From NCBI GenBank assembly GCA_021108255.1, contig JAIORG010000290.1, forward strand, positions 1-46,086: 46,086 nucleotides of DNA, in the 5' to 3' direction. Positions 26,150-34,323 of the stretch are shown in pieces (position 1 is the stretch's first letter; each line of letters opens with the position of its first letter). This stretch comes from Anaerolineales bacterium (lineage in GTDB: Bacteria > Chloroflexota > Anaerolineae > Anaerolineales > UBA11858). The position numbers were made by a program, and so were the translations under genes. The notes under the pieces were generated by a model. It had not been told where the DNA came from. It was given only the letters and a program-made list of their open reading frames with translations, and made no database searches.

Positions 26150-27592
26150 TTATTTGGAAACATACTGGTTGTGAAATTTTATCCACTCTGGTAAAACTTG
26201 CGCTAACAGTTCCTTAGGAGGTAAAAAGGCAATTCTAAGGTGGTGAGTACCTTCCCTTTGTCCAAATCCGGAGCCATTAACCGTACATAATCCTGTCTTT
26301 TCCAAAAGAGCCATGCAATAATCAAAATCTATTGTACCCTCAGGAAGGCCATTAATGCGGGGGAACAAATATAAAGCCCCGGTTTCTCCAAAACATTCCA
26401 TACCATCCATTTCTGAAAAGGCTTCTCTGACCATGACTGCTTTCTCGTGGAGATCGTCTAATATCTTATTCTTTTCTTCGATATACCTTTTGTAAGAGTT
26501 GCTGTTCTCGGTTGGTGGTTTTACCATCAGATACGTCAGCACCTGACCAGGCGTGCTGGAACACAAACTGACAGAAGCTTGCTTGTTTAACAAGTCTGCA
26601 AAATCCAGGGAGCTGTCCTCAATTTTTGGCGGATTGCGAAGCTCAAGGTATCCCCCCCGGTGACCGCATTCTCCAAAAAATCCTTTAGAGATGCTGTGAA
26701 GACTTATCAGCGGTACTCTGCCGGTTCCCAATACTTTCGCAAAAGAAAGGAATTTTCCCTGGTAAATATTTTCCTGGTAAACCTCATCGGCGATGATCAT
26801 CAGTTGATGTTCCTGGGCAAATTCGATCACATCGATCATGCTTTGTTCGTCCAAGACCGCTCCAGTTGGATTTCCCGGGTTGATGACCACAATCCCTTTT
26901 ACATTTACCTTATCCTTTTTTGCGCTTAGGAATGCTTCCTCCAGAATTTGCCGATTGAAGATCCAACCACGTTCTTCATCAGGATAATAATTAACTTGTA
27001 CTCCTCCGGCTTTTTTAATCGAAGCAGAATAAAGGGGATACTGCGGAATCGGGATCATAATCCCGTCATTTTCCTTAGCAATCAGAAGATCTATGACAAA
27101 TTTGACCCCCTGGCTGGCTCCGCTCGTCAGGAAGATGTTTTCAGGATCCGCACAGATGCCCGTGGAGGATTCGTAGCCGTCTCGTTGATTTATAAAATCT
27201 GCGATTGCTTCACGGATAAAGAAATGTCCTTTGCTGGCTGTGTATGCACCCATCCCAGTGACGCTTTTCGCGAGAATATCTTCACTCAAAGCCAGAATCT
27301 CTTCCGAGATGAAATCCTCCTCGCGCAAATCACTGTATGGATTTTCCTCAAATAGTGCTTTAAGTTGGCGTTCCCGAGATATTTTCGAAGGTTCTTCAAC
27401 CAATGCAAGAACCTGGCGCAGGTAAGTAATTGGCGTTTGCCCCAGAGCTTGCGGATTTCCAATATGGCAGGGAATTATCGCCCTGCCCTGTTTTTCAAGT
27501 TCCGCAGCCCGTTGAGGAATTGGACCCCTGACAGCATATTCCATTTCAAGGATATTTGGATTAACTGCAAGCGGTTTTTGGTCAATATTCAT
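26150..27592 (-). CDS. Class I aminotransferase, alanine transaminase-like
   Basis: A PLP aminotransferase of 480 residues, longer than bacterial AspC types and like the eukaryote-style alanine aminotransferase group: EYAVRGPIPQRAAELEKQG, then IPCHIGNPQALGQ at the start, then DPENIFLTSGASQGVKF, INPGNPTGAVL, IIADEVYQENIY and the PLP Lys in SLHSISKGFFGECGHRGGY. The extended N-terminal segment and the CGHRGGY motif favour alanine transaminase (pyruvate plus Glu to Ala). AGGAG lies eight bases before the ATG and a TATAAT box at 27642-27647 (minus) is a likely promoter. Confidence 0.9.
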   Translation of the reverse strand: MNIDQKPLAVNPNILEMEYAVRGPIPQRAAELEKQGRAIIPCHIGNPQALGQTPITYLRQVLALVEEPSKISRERQLKALFEENPYSDLREEDFISEEILALSEDILAKSVTGMGAYTASKGHFFIREAIADFINQRDGYESSTGICADPENIFLTSGASQGVKFVIDLLIAKENDGIMIPIPQYPLYSASIKKAGGVQVNYYPDEERGWIFNRQILEEAFLSAKKDKVNVKGIVVINPGNPTGAVLDEQSMIDVIEFAQEHQLMIIADEVYQENIYQGKFLSFAKVLGTGRVPLISLHSISKGFFGECGHRGGYLELRNPPKIEDSSLDFADLLNKQASVSLCSSTPGQVLTYLMVKPPTENSNSYKRYIEEKNKILDDLHEKAVMVREAFSEMDGMECFGETGALYLFPRINGLPEGTIDFDYCMALLEKTGLCTVNGSGFGQREGTHHLRIAFLPPKELLAQVLPEWIKFHNQYVSK

Positions 27593-28096
27593 TCAATTAT
27601 CTCCTGATGAATTATTCATTTCATCGGTTTTTCATTTGCTTATTATACATGATGACATCCCATCAGTATTCTCCCACTATAAGCCAAGATGTCCAAGTTA
27701 TTTAATCATTTAATTTGTATGTGCTTTGTATGTTTTTCGCCTGAATTACATTCCATCAGATCTAACCTTTCCTGTGACTACTGATTACCAGGCTTGGCAA
27801 TGATCATAGTTTATCCATAACCATGTTAACCAGTGGATTAACATTGGAGGGGAATCAAAGACTGGAGATTGGTTATGTATGATAGCTTGAGCATTTAGCG
27901 GACAACCACAAAAGAACAAGCCCTTTCCCGGGAATTCTTTCAACCAACAGCCTTAGCGTTTGGGCCTTACAATAACCTGGAAGTTTATATCAAGGATAAA
28001 ACTGATTTTATGCCTGCAGCGGTTACAATGATAGGGAAATCATTCAAAGAATAACATTGCCTCTCTATCAACAGCCTTATGTTATCCGAGGAATCT
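27593..28096. other. Gene-free intergenic region between divergent genes
   Basis: This 504-base stretch separates the aminotransferase (minus) from the large lipoprotein gene (plus). It contains the aminotransferase ribosome-binding site and a TATAAT -10 box (27642-27647, minus) with a weak -35. I see no credible ORF, RNA gene or repeat; a 12-base phrase (CAACAGCCTTA) occurs twice. A TACAAT at 28024-28029 might serve the lipoprotein gene. Confidence 0.5.
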
Positions 28097-31000
28097 ATGT
28101 TCAAATCAAAATCTCTATTAATGATCCTGATAGTTCTCATCATTAGCGGCTGCAGATCTCAAGAAGAACCCGTTGCTTTACCATCTATCAATCTGGAACC
28201 GGTACCAGTACAGATTCTAATCAGTGAGGTTTTCACGGGAGTTGAAGGTAATAACCAGGCTGATTTTATCGAACTCTACAATGTCGGAACAGAAATCGCC
28301 GATCTTAAGGGTTATTCACTCTGGTATCAGTTAAATGACAGTGGAGAAGAAATCCTGTTGTACCGATGGAGTGAAACCTCCTTAATTCCACCCCTGGGTC
28401 ATTTTTTGTTAATTCAGGCAGGGCAACAGTTTAATGTAGAAGCAGATGCTCTTATCAATCAACCACTGGTGCCAACCCGGGGAGGTTTATCCCTCAGGAT
28501 TGGGGAAAAAATCGAGGATCAACTCACCTGGGGCGAGGGACCGGCGCAGATGACTGAAAATCATCCTGCAATTAAGATGGGTCCGGAAATATCCCTTCAG
28601 CGAAATCTGGAAAAGGATTCAAGTAACCCAGAAGATACAGATAACAATCAAATTGATTTCTCTTTAAATCCCTCCCCTGATCCCCAAAACACCGGCAGCC
28701 TGGTACTCCATGAACTGGCGGGAGAACTGCAGTACACGATAGATTTCCCTCAGCTGATTAAGCCGGGCAGCGAGTTTTCAGCTGAACTCACAGTCCACAA
28801 TAATACCGGGATTGAGATTAAGAACATACTGGTAATCATATCTCTGCCTGAGCATATTACTCTGCAGGAGGAAATCCCTTCATTTATCAAACAGGGAAAC
28901 CGGATCGAATGGCAGATTCCCAATCTGCAAAAGGGAGACACTCTTACGATTTCGCTTCCCCTTCAAGCAGCTTTTACTTTTTCAGATCTCTCCCTGCCCA
29001 ACTCCTACCTGGAAGCTGAAAATTGGCCTCTACCGGCTTTTAATGGCCCTGTTTATGCAGAGATCGGCGGTGGTGCAATTCCAATCACCACTGCCCGGGA
29101 ATTAATTGACAAAGAGGTAGTGGTTGAGGGAATCAGCACCATGTATGTCGGTGGATTTTATGCAGGAAGCGGAGCAAAATTTTATATTGAAGATGAGACC
29201 GGCGGCATCCAGGTTTACGTATCCGGAGCCGGTGCCTCGCTGATTGTGCCGATTGGCGCCAAAGTCCGTGTCAGGGGAAAAATTGAACTTTACAGGGACT
29301 CCATTGAGTTGATACCAGCCTCAGAAGACTATGTGGAAATAATATCAGGAGCCAGTGAAGGATCAAAATGGCCAGCAGAACAAATAGATATCGAAGATAT
29401 TAATACCAACGCAGCAACTATTCCCGGAAAGCTGGTGGAAGTTGAAGGACGGGTTGCCAGGATTGAAGAATTTTCCTTCAGTTTTGAAATCGACCTGTTT
29501 GATGAAAAAGGGCAGTTGATTAACCTTTACCTTGACAAGGGAACGGGTATCAGTATCGAGGATATTGAAGCAGACCACTACTACCGGGTTACAGGCATCA
29601 TGGAACTCTTTGATGGCAATCTTCGCCTGTATCCCCGCTTACAAAGCGACCTCGCCCGTGTCTTCCCTCCCGGACTGTATATTCAGGCTCACCCCCCTAC
29701 TACTGCCGGGCAGGATGAAACTTTCACAGTCACCTATACGATTACAAATCACGCCCTCGAAACAGACAGCGATCTAAAAATATCCGCTGGACTTAACCCG
29801 GGGATCGAGGTTCTGACCGTTCATAATGGTGGAGATCTCCTTGATAAGACCATCACCTGGATAGTACCAGAGCTGACGGGAGGTGGGGAAAGTTATTCTG
29901 TGCAATTTGAAGCAAAAATTACCGGTAATCCCGAATTTGTGGAATTTTCTGATTATGTTGTCTGGTCCGAACAGTGGTCGGAACCTTCTGCCGGTTTACC
30001 AACCTATACTTTTATTGGCAATTCAGTGCCCATCTGGGCCATCCAGGGAACAGAATCCCGGTCTCCCTATGTCCTTTCCAAGCTGCAAACAGAAGGTGTG
30101 GTAACCGGAGTTTTCCCGGAATTAGAGGGATTTTGGATCCAGGAAATTGAAACAGATGATGATCCATCTACCTCCGCGGGAATATTCGTCAACACCGGGC
30201 TGGTAATGCCTCCGGTGGCGGAGGGAGACTTCATCTCAGTCACAGGAAGGGTCAGGGAGGCGTTTCAGCAAACCCAACTGGAAATCAATTCTCCGGCTGA
30301 TGTAACAATCCTGGGCAGGAAAACTCTCCCAAATCCAATTGTGCTGGATCCCCCAGCGGACAACCTTGAAAGTGCCCTTTACTACGAATCTCTGGAAGGA
30401 ACCCTGGTATCTGTTCCTGGAACATCGGCAGCTGTAGGCCCAACTACTCGTTACGGAGAATTTGCTGTAGTACTTTCAAAACATGGCATCTCCCGGGCCT
30501 GGCAGGGAAGCGACCAGGGCATGCTGATCTATGTCGACGATGGCAGTTCAGTTATCCACGAGAGCCGGGATTCCATCCCTGATGCGGTCACTGTGGGTGA
30601 TACTGTCTCACAATTAATCGGACCGCTTGCGTACACCTTTGGAAATTATAAAATTGAACCCACTGCAGATTTTTCAGTCGCCACTAAGCAGTCAACGGTC
30701 ACCAATCTCGAGCCATTAGATGAGGGTTATTTCAGCATTATGACCTGGAATGTGGAAAACCTGTTTGATTTTGTCGTTCCGCATCCCAGCAGCCCACCGC
30801 TGCCCAGCGTTAGTGAATACAAACGGGATATCACAAAAGTTGCTGATACCATTCTGATGACAGGTCTGCCGACAATTATTGGTTTTCAGGAAGTAGAAAG
30901 CCTGGAAGTTCTAGAAGATATCGCCGCTCACTCCCTGCTGGTGGAGTATCATTACCAGCCGGTTTTGATAGAAGGCACCGATAGCCGGGGAATCGATGTG

Positions 31001-31558
31001 GGCTATCTGGTCCGGGGCGATCAGGTAAAAATCCTAGACCAGGTTCAATACCCCTCCCCCGGAAATATCACCAGCCGTCCTCCGTTGTTGGTAAAAATAC
31101 AGGCAGGGGGAGAAGGAACTTCCCCTCTTTATATCTTAAACAATCACTTTACAAGTATGAGCGGGGGTGAATTGGCAACCGAGCCTCGAAGGAACGCCCA
31201 GGCTGACTGGAACCTACAAATTGCCCTAGAAATACTTAACTACAACCCGGATGCTTATCTGGCAGTCATCGGTGATTTAAACTCTTATTACAAATCGCTC
31301 CCGCTGGAAACCCTGCAGGAAGGGGGACTCAGCAGCGTTTTTGATACGCTGCCGCCGGAAGAAAGGTACACCTATGTGTATGAGGGCGTCTCCCAGGTTC
31401 TTGATCACATTCTGATCAATGAAGCGCTGAAAGATCTGCTGGTGCGGGTAGAAGTTCTGCACAGCAATGCAGACTTCCCGCTGCCCTTTTCCTCGGACGA
31501 GAGCTATTGGGGCAAATCGGACCATGATCCCTTGATTGCTACGTTCATATTGCCTTAG
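28097..31558 (+). CDS. Large surface lipoprotein: lamin-tail, OB-fold and endonuclease/exonuclease/phosphatase domains
   Basis: A predicted secreted nuclease or phosphatase of about 1153 residues. The ATG at 28097 has GAGG upstream and gives a short signal peptide with lipobox ISGC. In order (residue numbers from this start, approximate): a lamin-tail domain (ISEVFTGVEGNNQADFIELYN, about 42-150), a DUF11-like beta domain (210-310), an OB-fold with TARELIDKEVVVEGISTMY (330-465), a second beta domain (530-640), a second OB-like segment (650-860), and a C-terminal EEP domain with IMTWNVENLFDF, GFQEVES, LNNHFTSM, AVIGDLNSY, VLDHILIN and KSDHDPLIATF. All EEP catalytic motifs are present. Likely attached to the cell surface and acting on extracellular DNA or RNA. 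Confidence 0.88.
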   Translation: MFKSKSLLMILIVLIISGCRSQEEPVALPSINLEPVPVQILISEVFTGVEGNNQADFIELYNVGTEIADLKGYSLWYQLNDSGEEILLYRWSETSLIPPLGHFLLIQAGQQFNVEADALINQPLVPTRGGLSLRIGEKIEDQLTWGEGPAQMTENHPAIKMGPEISLQRNLEKDSSNPEDTDNNQIDFSLNPSPDPQNTGSLVLHELAGELQYTIDFPQLIKPGSEFSAELTVHNNTGIEIKNILVIISLPEHITLQEEIPSFIKQGNRIEWQIPNLQKGDTLTISLPLQAAFTFSDLSLPNSYLEAENWPLPAFNGPVYAEIGGGAIPITTARELIDKEVVVEGISTMYVGGFYAGSGAKFYIEDETGGIQVYVSGAGASLIVPIGAKVRVRGKIELYRDSIELIPASEDYVEIISGASEGSKWPAEQIDIEDINTNAATIPGKLVEVEGRVARIEEFSFSFEIDLFDEKGQLINLYLDKGTGISIEDIEADHYYRVTGIMELFDGNLRLYPRLQSDLARVFPPGLYIQAHPPTTAGQDETFTVTYTITNHALETDSDLKISAGLNPGIEVLTVHNGGDLLDKTITWIVPELTGGGESYSVQFEAKITGNPEFVEFSDYVVWSEQWSEPSAGLPTYTFIGNSVPIWAIQGTESRSPYVLSKLQTEGVVTGVFPELEGFWIQEIETDDDPSTSAGIFVNTGLVMPPVAEGDFISVTGRVREAFQQTQLEINSPADVTILGRKTLPNPIVLDPPADNLESALYYESLEGTLVSVPGTSAAVGPTTRYGEFAVVLSKHGISRAWQGSDQGMLIYVDDGSSVIHESRDSIPDAVTVGDTVSQLIGPLAYTFGNYKIEPTADFSVATKQSTVTNLEPLDEGYFSIMTWNVENLFDFVVPHPSSPPLPSVSEYKRDITKVADTILMTGLPTIIGFQEVESLEVLEDIAAHSLLVEYHYQPVLIEGTDSRGIDVGYLVRGDQVKILDQVQYPSPGNITSRPPLLVKIQAGGEGTSPLYILNNHFTSMSGGELATEPRRNAQADWNLQIALEILNYNPDAYLAVIGDLNSYYKSLPLETLQEGGLSSVFDTLPPEERYTYVYEGVSQVLDHILINEALKDLLVRVEVLHSNADFPLPFSSDESYWGKSDHDPLIATFILP

Positions 31559-31587
31559 TAAAAAATAGGATGGGCAATCCTTAATCA

Positions 31588-31625
31588 AAAAGCACCTGCC
31601 GGAATAAAACCCGGCAGGTGCTTTT
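31588..31625 (+). terminator. Terminator of the lipoprotein gene
   Basis: A 15-bp stem (31588-31602 with 31611-31625) with an eight-base loop begins about 30 bases after the stop codon; the 3' arm ends in TTTT and continues TTTC after one G. The stem is A-rich on the 5' side, so it could also work in reverse. Confidence 0.8.
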
Positions 31626-31665
31626 GTTTCTACATACAGATGAGTACCAAAGAAGCTCCATCTAA

Positions 31666-31760
31666 CCGGGGGATAAATCCCCCGGCTAAAAACTGCGCCC
31701 GTTGGGCTTTTTATCATAGACAGAGAAATAGCCAAGCCCAATTTTGTGGGCGTCGTTTGC
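31666..31760. repeat. Cluster of small palindromes, REP-like
   Basis: Successive inverted repeats: CCGGGGGA/TCCCCCGG (31666-31685, loop TAAA), GCCC/GGGC (31697-31707, followed by five T), and GCCCA/TGGGC (31736-31751), then GCTGT/ACAGC just downstream around 31764-31776. No ORF covers them. Such strings resemble bacterial interspersed palindromic elements; copy number elsewhere is unknown. The rest of the gap to 31850 shows nothing else. Confidence 0.4.
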
Positions 31761-31853
31761 AGCGCTGTTTTACAGCCCGATCATCAATGACCGGGTTTGA
31801 TGAAATGATGATAATTCCCCTACACTAAAAACCAGGATGCGTAATCTTTAAAT

Positions 31854-31886
31854 ACGAAGCGTAATCCTTCAAGGATTACGCTTCGT
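31854..31886. terminator. Terminator of the sugar ABC operon
   Basis: A near-perfect palindrome: 16 bases (31854-31869) pair with 31871-31886 around a single base, in practice a stem of about 14 bp with a short loop. It lies about 35 bases after the binding-protein stop on the minus strand, preceded by AAAA and followed by ATTT. The plus side is followed by TTT, so it may be bidirectional. Confidence 0.75.
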
Positions 31887-31919
31887 TTTGCTAACTTAGA
31901 TTCTTACCAAACGCGAGAT

Positions 31920-33344
31920 TTACTCAATCTCTGCCACTAATTCAGCCGCTGTGATGTTTAGCTCGGCTAGAATTACTTCCACTTCTTCCGCTGTTTCAGC
32001 TGCATACAGCATGGCTGCAGCATCATCAACAGCACGTCGGACGGAGTACCAAGCAGTGAAAGTCTCCGGTTCTCCCTGGCCTAAAGCTGCCAGAGCTAAC
32101 GTGGATTGATATTGCGGCACTGAAGCTATGTAATCCACCAGCATACCTTCGGTGGAATACTGGGTCGGCAGGTAGCCGCTGGCTTCAATCCAGGTAGCCT
32201 GATTCGCGGGAGCGGTCAGGTACTTGAGGAAGATCCAGGAAGCCAATTCCTGTTCCGGGGTTGATTTCAGAATACCCATGGTCTGGGTGAAAGCATCCAC
32301 ACCCTGTCCGCCATCAGGTCCGGGGAAGGCCAGGAAGCCCCACTCATCATCGTTCTCAGCATCTGAGAAAGCATACCCGTAGTACTTCAGACCGGAAGTG
32401 GAACTTAAGGTCACCAGCGCAAGGCGATTTGCCTGCTCGGGGTTCGGATAACTCTCGGTCTCAAAGGTGCATCCATCGGCTTTCAAATCATTCACATACA
32501 GGGCAGCCGCTTTGGCTGCTTCTGTATTGAAGTCATAGGCAGTACCATCAGCATTTAGTTCTACGCCGCCGAAAGCATGCAGGAATGACAGGTAATTGGA
32601 AGCGCTTGCGTACCAAACCATACCACCGGTTCCATCATTGTCGGGGCTATCATCTGTTGCATTTGCTTCTGCTGCCGCGCAGAGCTGAGCTTTCAGCTCT
32701 TCGGGGCTGGTCGGAGGAGCATCAAATCCGAGTTCCTTCGCCCAGGTGAAGTTGTAGACCATCACGTTGGCGGATTGGCTGAAAGGCCAGGCCAGGCGGG
32801 CTCCACCAGGAGTAACACCCAAGGCATACACACCAGGATAAATATCTGCAATTTCATCTTCTGTCAGACCGGAGGTTGCATCAGATACAAATGGATTCAG
32901 ATCCACTACCATATCCACTGTGTCCCAGTTGTTTAATGCACTGGTATAGGCTTGTGCAATCTGCGGAGTATCACCGGACTGAATACCTGCGTTGACTTTA
33001 TCTTCCAGGTCGTTGTAACTACCTTGATCCAATGCTTCAACGGTGATGCCATATTCATTGCTGGCATTAAATTCATCCACAAAGGCCACTATGGCTTCAT
33101 TGCGTGGGTCACCTTCACCATAAACGTGCCAGAATTGTACTGTCACGCCGCTGAGGTCCATCATGGGTTCTTCTACAACTTCTTCAACTTCTTCGACCTC
33201 TTCGACCTCTTCGACCTCTTCGACTTCTTCAACTTCCTCGACAGCAGGTTCTTCTACAACCGGGGGTTCCGGAGCACAAGCCGTCATGACCAGCGATAGT
33301 ATGATCAAAGTTGCAAAAATCATAGTCAAAAACTTTTTAGACAT
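31920..33344 (-). CDS. Family-1 extracellular sugar-binding lipoprotein (ABC importer)
   Basis: A solute-binding protein of 474 residues. The signal peptide MSKKFLTMIFATLIILSLVM ends in lipobox MTAC (Cys23), followed by a linker of repeated VEE triplets (about residues 30-56) and the mature domain starting VTVQFWHVYGEGDPRNEAI. Motifs such as FVDEFNAS and DTPQIAQAYTS fit the MalE/UgpB cluster. GAGGAG lies eight bases before the ATG. The substrate is not evident. It is the first-listed component but the last gene of the minus-strand operon, 118 bases after the second permease. Confidence 0.93.
   Translation of the reverse strand: MSKKFLTMIFATLIILSLVMTACAPEPPVVEEPAVEEVEEVEEVEEVEEVEEVEEVVEEPMMDLSGVTVQFWHVYGEGDPRNEAIVAFVDEFNASNEYGITVEALDQGSYNDLEDKVNAGIQSGDTPQIAQAYTSALNNWDTVDMVVDLNPFVSDATSGLTEDEIADIYPGVYALGVTPGGARLAWPFSQSANVMVYNFTWAKELGFDAPPTSPEELKAQLCAAAEANATDDSPDNDGTGGMVWYASASNYLSFLHAFGGVELNADGTAYDFNTEAAKAAALYVNDLKADGCTFETESYPNPEQANRLALVTLSSTSGLKYYGYAFSDAENDDEWGFLAFPGPDGGQGVDAFTQTMGILKSTPEQELASWIFLKYLTAPANQATWIEASGYLPTQYSTEGMLVDYIASVPQYQSTLALAALGQGEPETFTAWYSVRRAVDDAAAMLYAAETAEEVEVILAELNITAAELVAEIE
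33163..33245 (-). repeat. 9-bp coding repeat of the VEE linker
   Basis: The minus strand repeats a nine-base GTCGAAGAG-type unit about eight times, encoding Val-Glu-Glu. It provides a flexible acidic tether between the lipid anchor and the sugar-binding domain. Such arrays expand and contract easily, so tether length may vary between strains. Confidence 0.85.
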
Positions 33345-33462
33345 TTTTTTCTCCTCATAAGAATTGTTGTCTGGTGAATTAAACGAGGGGTTTAGTTAAG
33401 GGGCGCTCACCTCCTTTAGGGCTTCTTTTAATAACTATAACATTGTTCTTTAAAAGAGTTTA

Positions 33463-34305
33463 TTAACCTTTTAATCCGCTGCGGGCTATGCTCTCAGTGA
33501 ATTGTTTCTGGGTGAAAAAATACAATATTAGAATAGGAATAATTGTAATAAACGCACCGGCCATTATGTAATGGATTTCCTGCCCAGCTTCAGTGACAAA
33601 ATTCATCATTCCGACAGAAATAGGCCGCCAATCCGGCGTATTGGTCACCAACAGCGGCCAGGCCAGCGAATTCCAGGATCCAATAAATGTAAGTACCAGG
33701 ATAACCATCAAGGGTGCCTTTGAAAGCGGCAATACAATCTGGAATAAAAACCTCAGATGGCCGGAACCATCGATCCTGGCAGCGTCAAACAGCTCATCTG
33801 GGATCTGGGCAAAAAATTGCCGGAGCAGAAAGATGTTAAATACACTTCCCATGAAGGGCACTGTCAGTGCTGGCCAGTTATTAATCCACTTAATGGGTCC
33901 AATTCTGCCCAACCAAGTTACGGTTAAAAAGTTAGGGATGATGGTTACCATGGCGGGAATCATCATCGTACTCAGCAAAATACCAAAAATCAATTCCCTT
34001 CCGGGAAACTTTATCCTGGCAAATCCATAAGCCGCCAGGACGCTGATACTGACACTGCCTACCAGGGAAATCGCGGTGATTTTTATACTGTTTAGGAAAT
34101 ATTGTGAAAAATTCGCCCGATCCCAGGCTTCGGTATAATTTTCAAAATGTAATTCGCTGGGGAAAAAGGAAGATCCCAATGCTTCACCAATGGTTTTCAG
34201 TGAGGTAGAAATCATCCACACAAACGGCACCAAAGAGAGCAGCGCACCCAGGATCAGGAGCGTGTAGGTCAGGATTGTCAGGGTACGAGAACGGTTTAAT
34301 TTCAT
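33463..34305 (-). CDS. Sugar ABC transporter permease, MalG type
   Basis: A 280-residue permease with six membrane helices beginning LTILTYTLLILGALLSLVPFVWMISTSLKT and the EAA coupling loop DAARIDGSGHLRFLFQIVLPLSKAP. The ATG at 34303-34305 is preferred because AAGGTGG lies eight bases upstream; a GTG at 34321-34323, directly after the stop of the partner permease, is the alternative. It is the second membrane subunit of the importer. No ATPase gene is present in this operon. Confidence 0.93.
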   Translation of the reverse strand: MKLNRSRTLTILTYTLLILGALLSLVPFVWMISTSLKTIGEALGSSFFPSELHFENYTEAWDRANFSQYFLNSIKITAISLVGSVSISVLAAYGFARIKFPGRELIFGILLSTMMIPAMVTIIPNFLTVTWLGRIGPIKWINNWPALTVPFMGSVFNIFLLRQFFAQIPDELFDAARIDGSGHLRFLFQIVLPLSKAPLMVILVLTFIGSWNSLAWPLLVTNTPDWRPISVGMMNFVTEAGQEIHYIMAGAFITIIPILILYFFTQKQFTESIARSGLKG

Positions 34306-34323
34306 ATAAAAACCCACCTTCAC

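Noticed and set aside
33163-33360. Plus-strand frame encoding a Ser-Thr repeat
   Set aside because: It is antisense to the VEE linker repeat of the binding lipoprotein.
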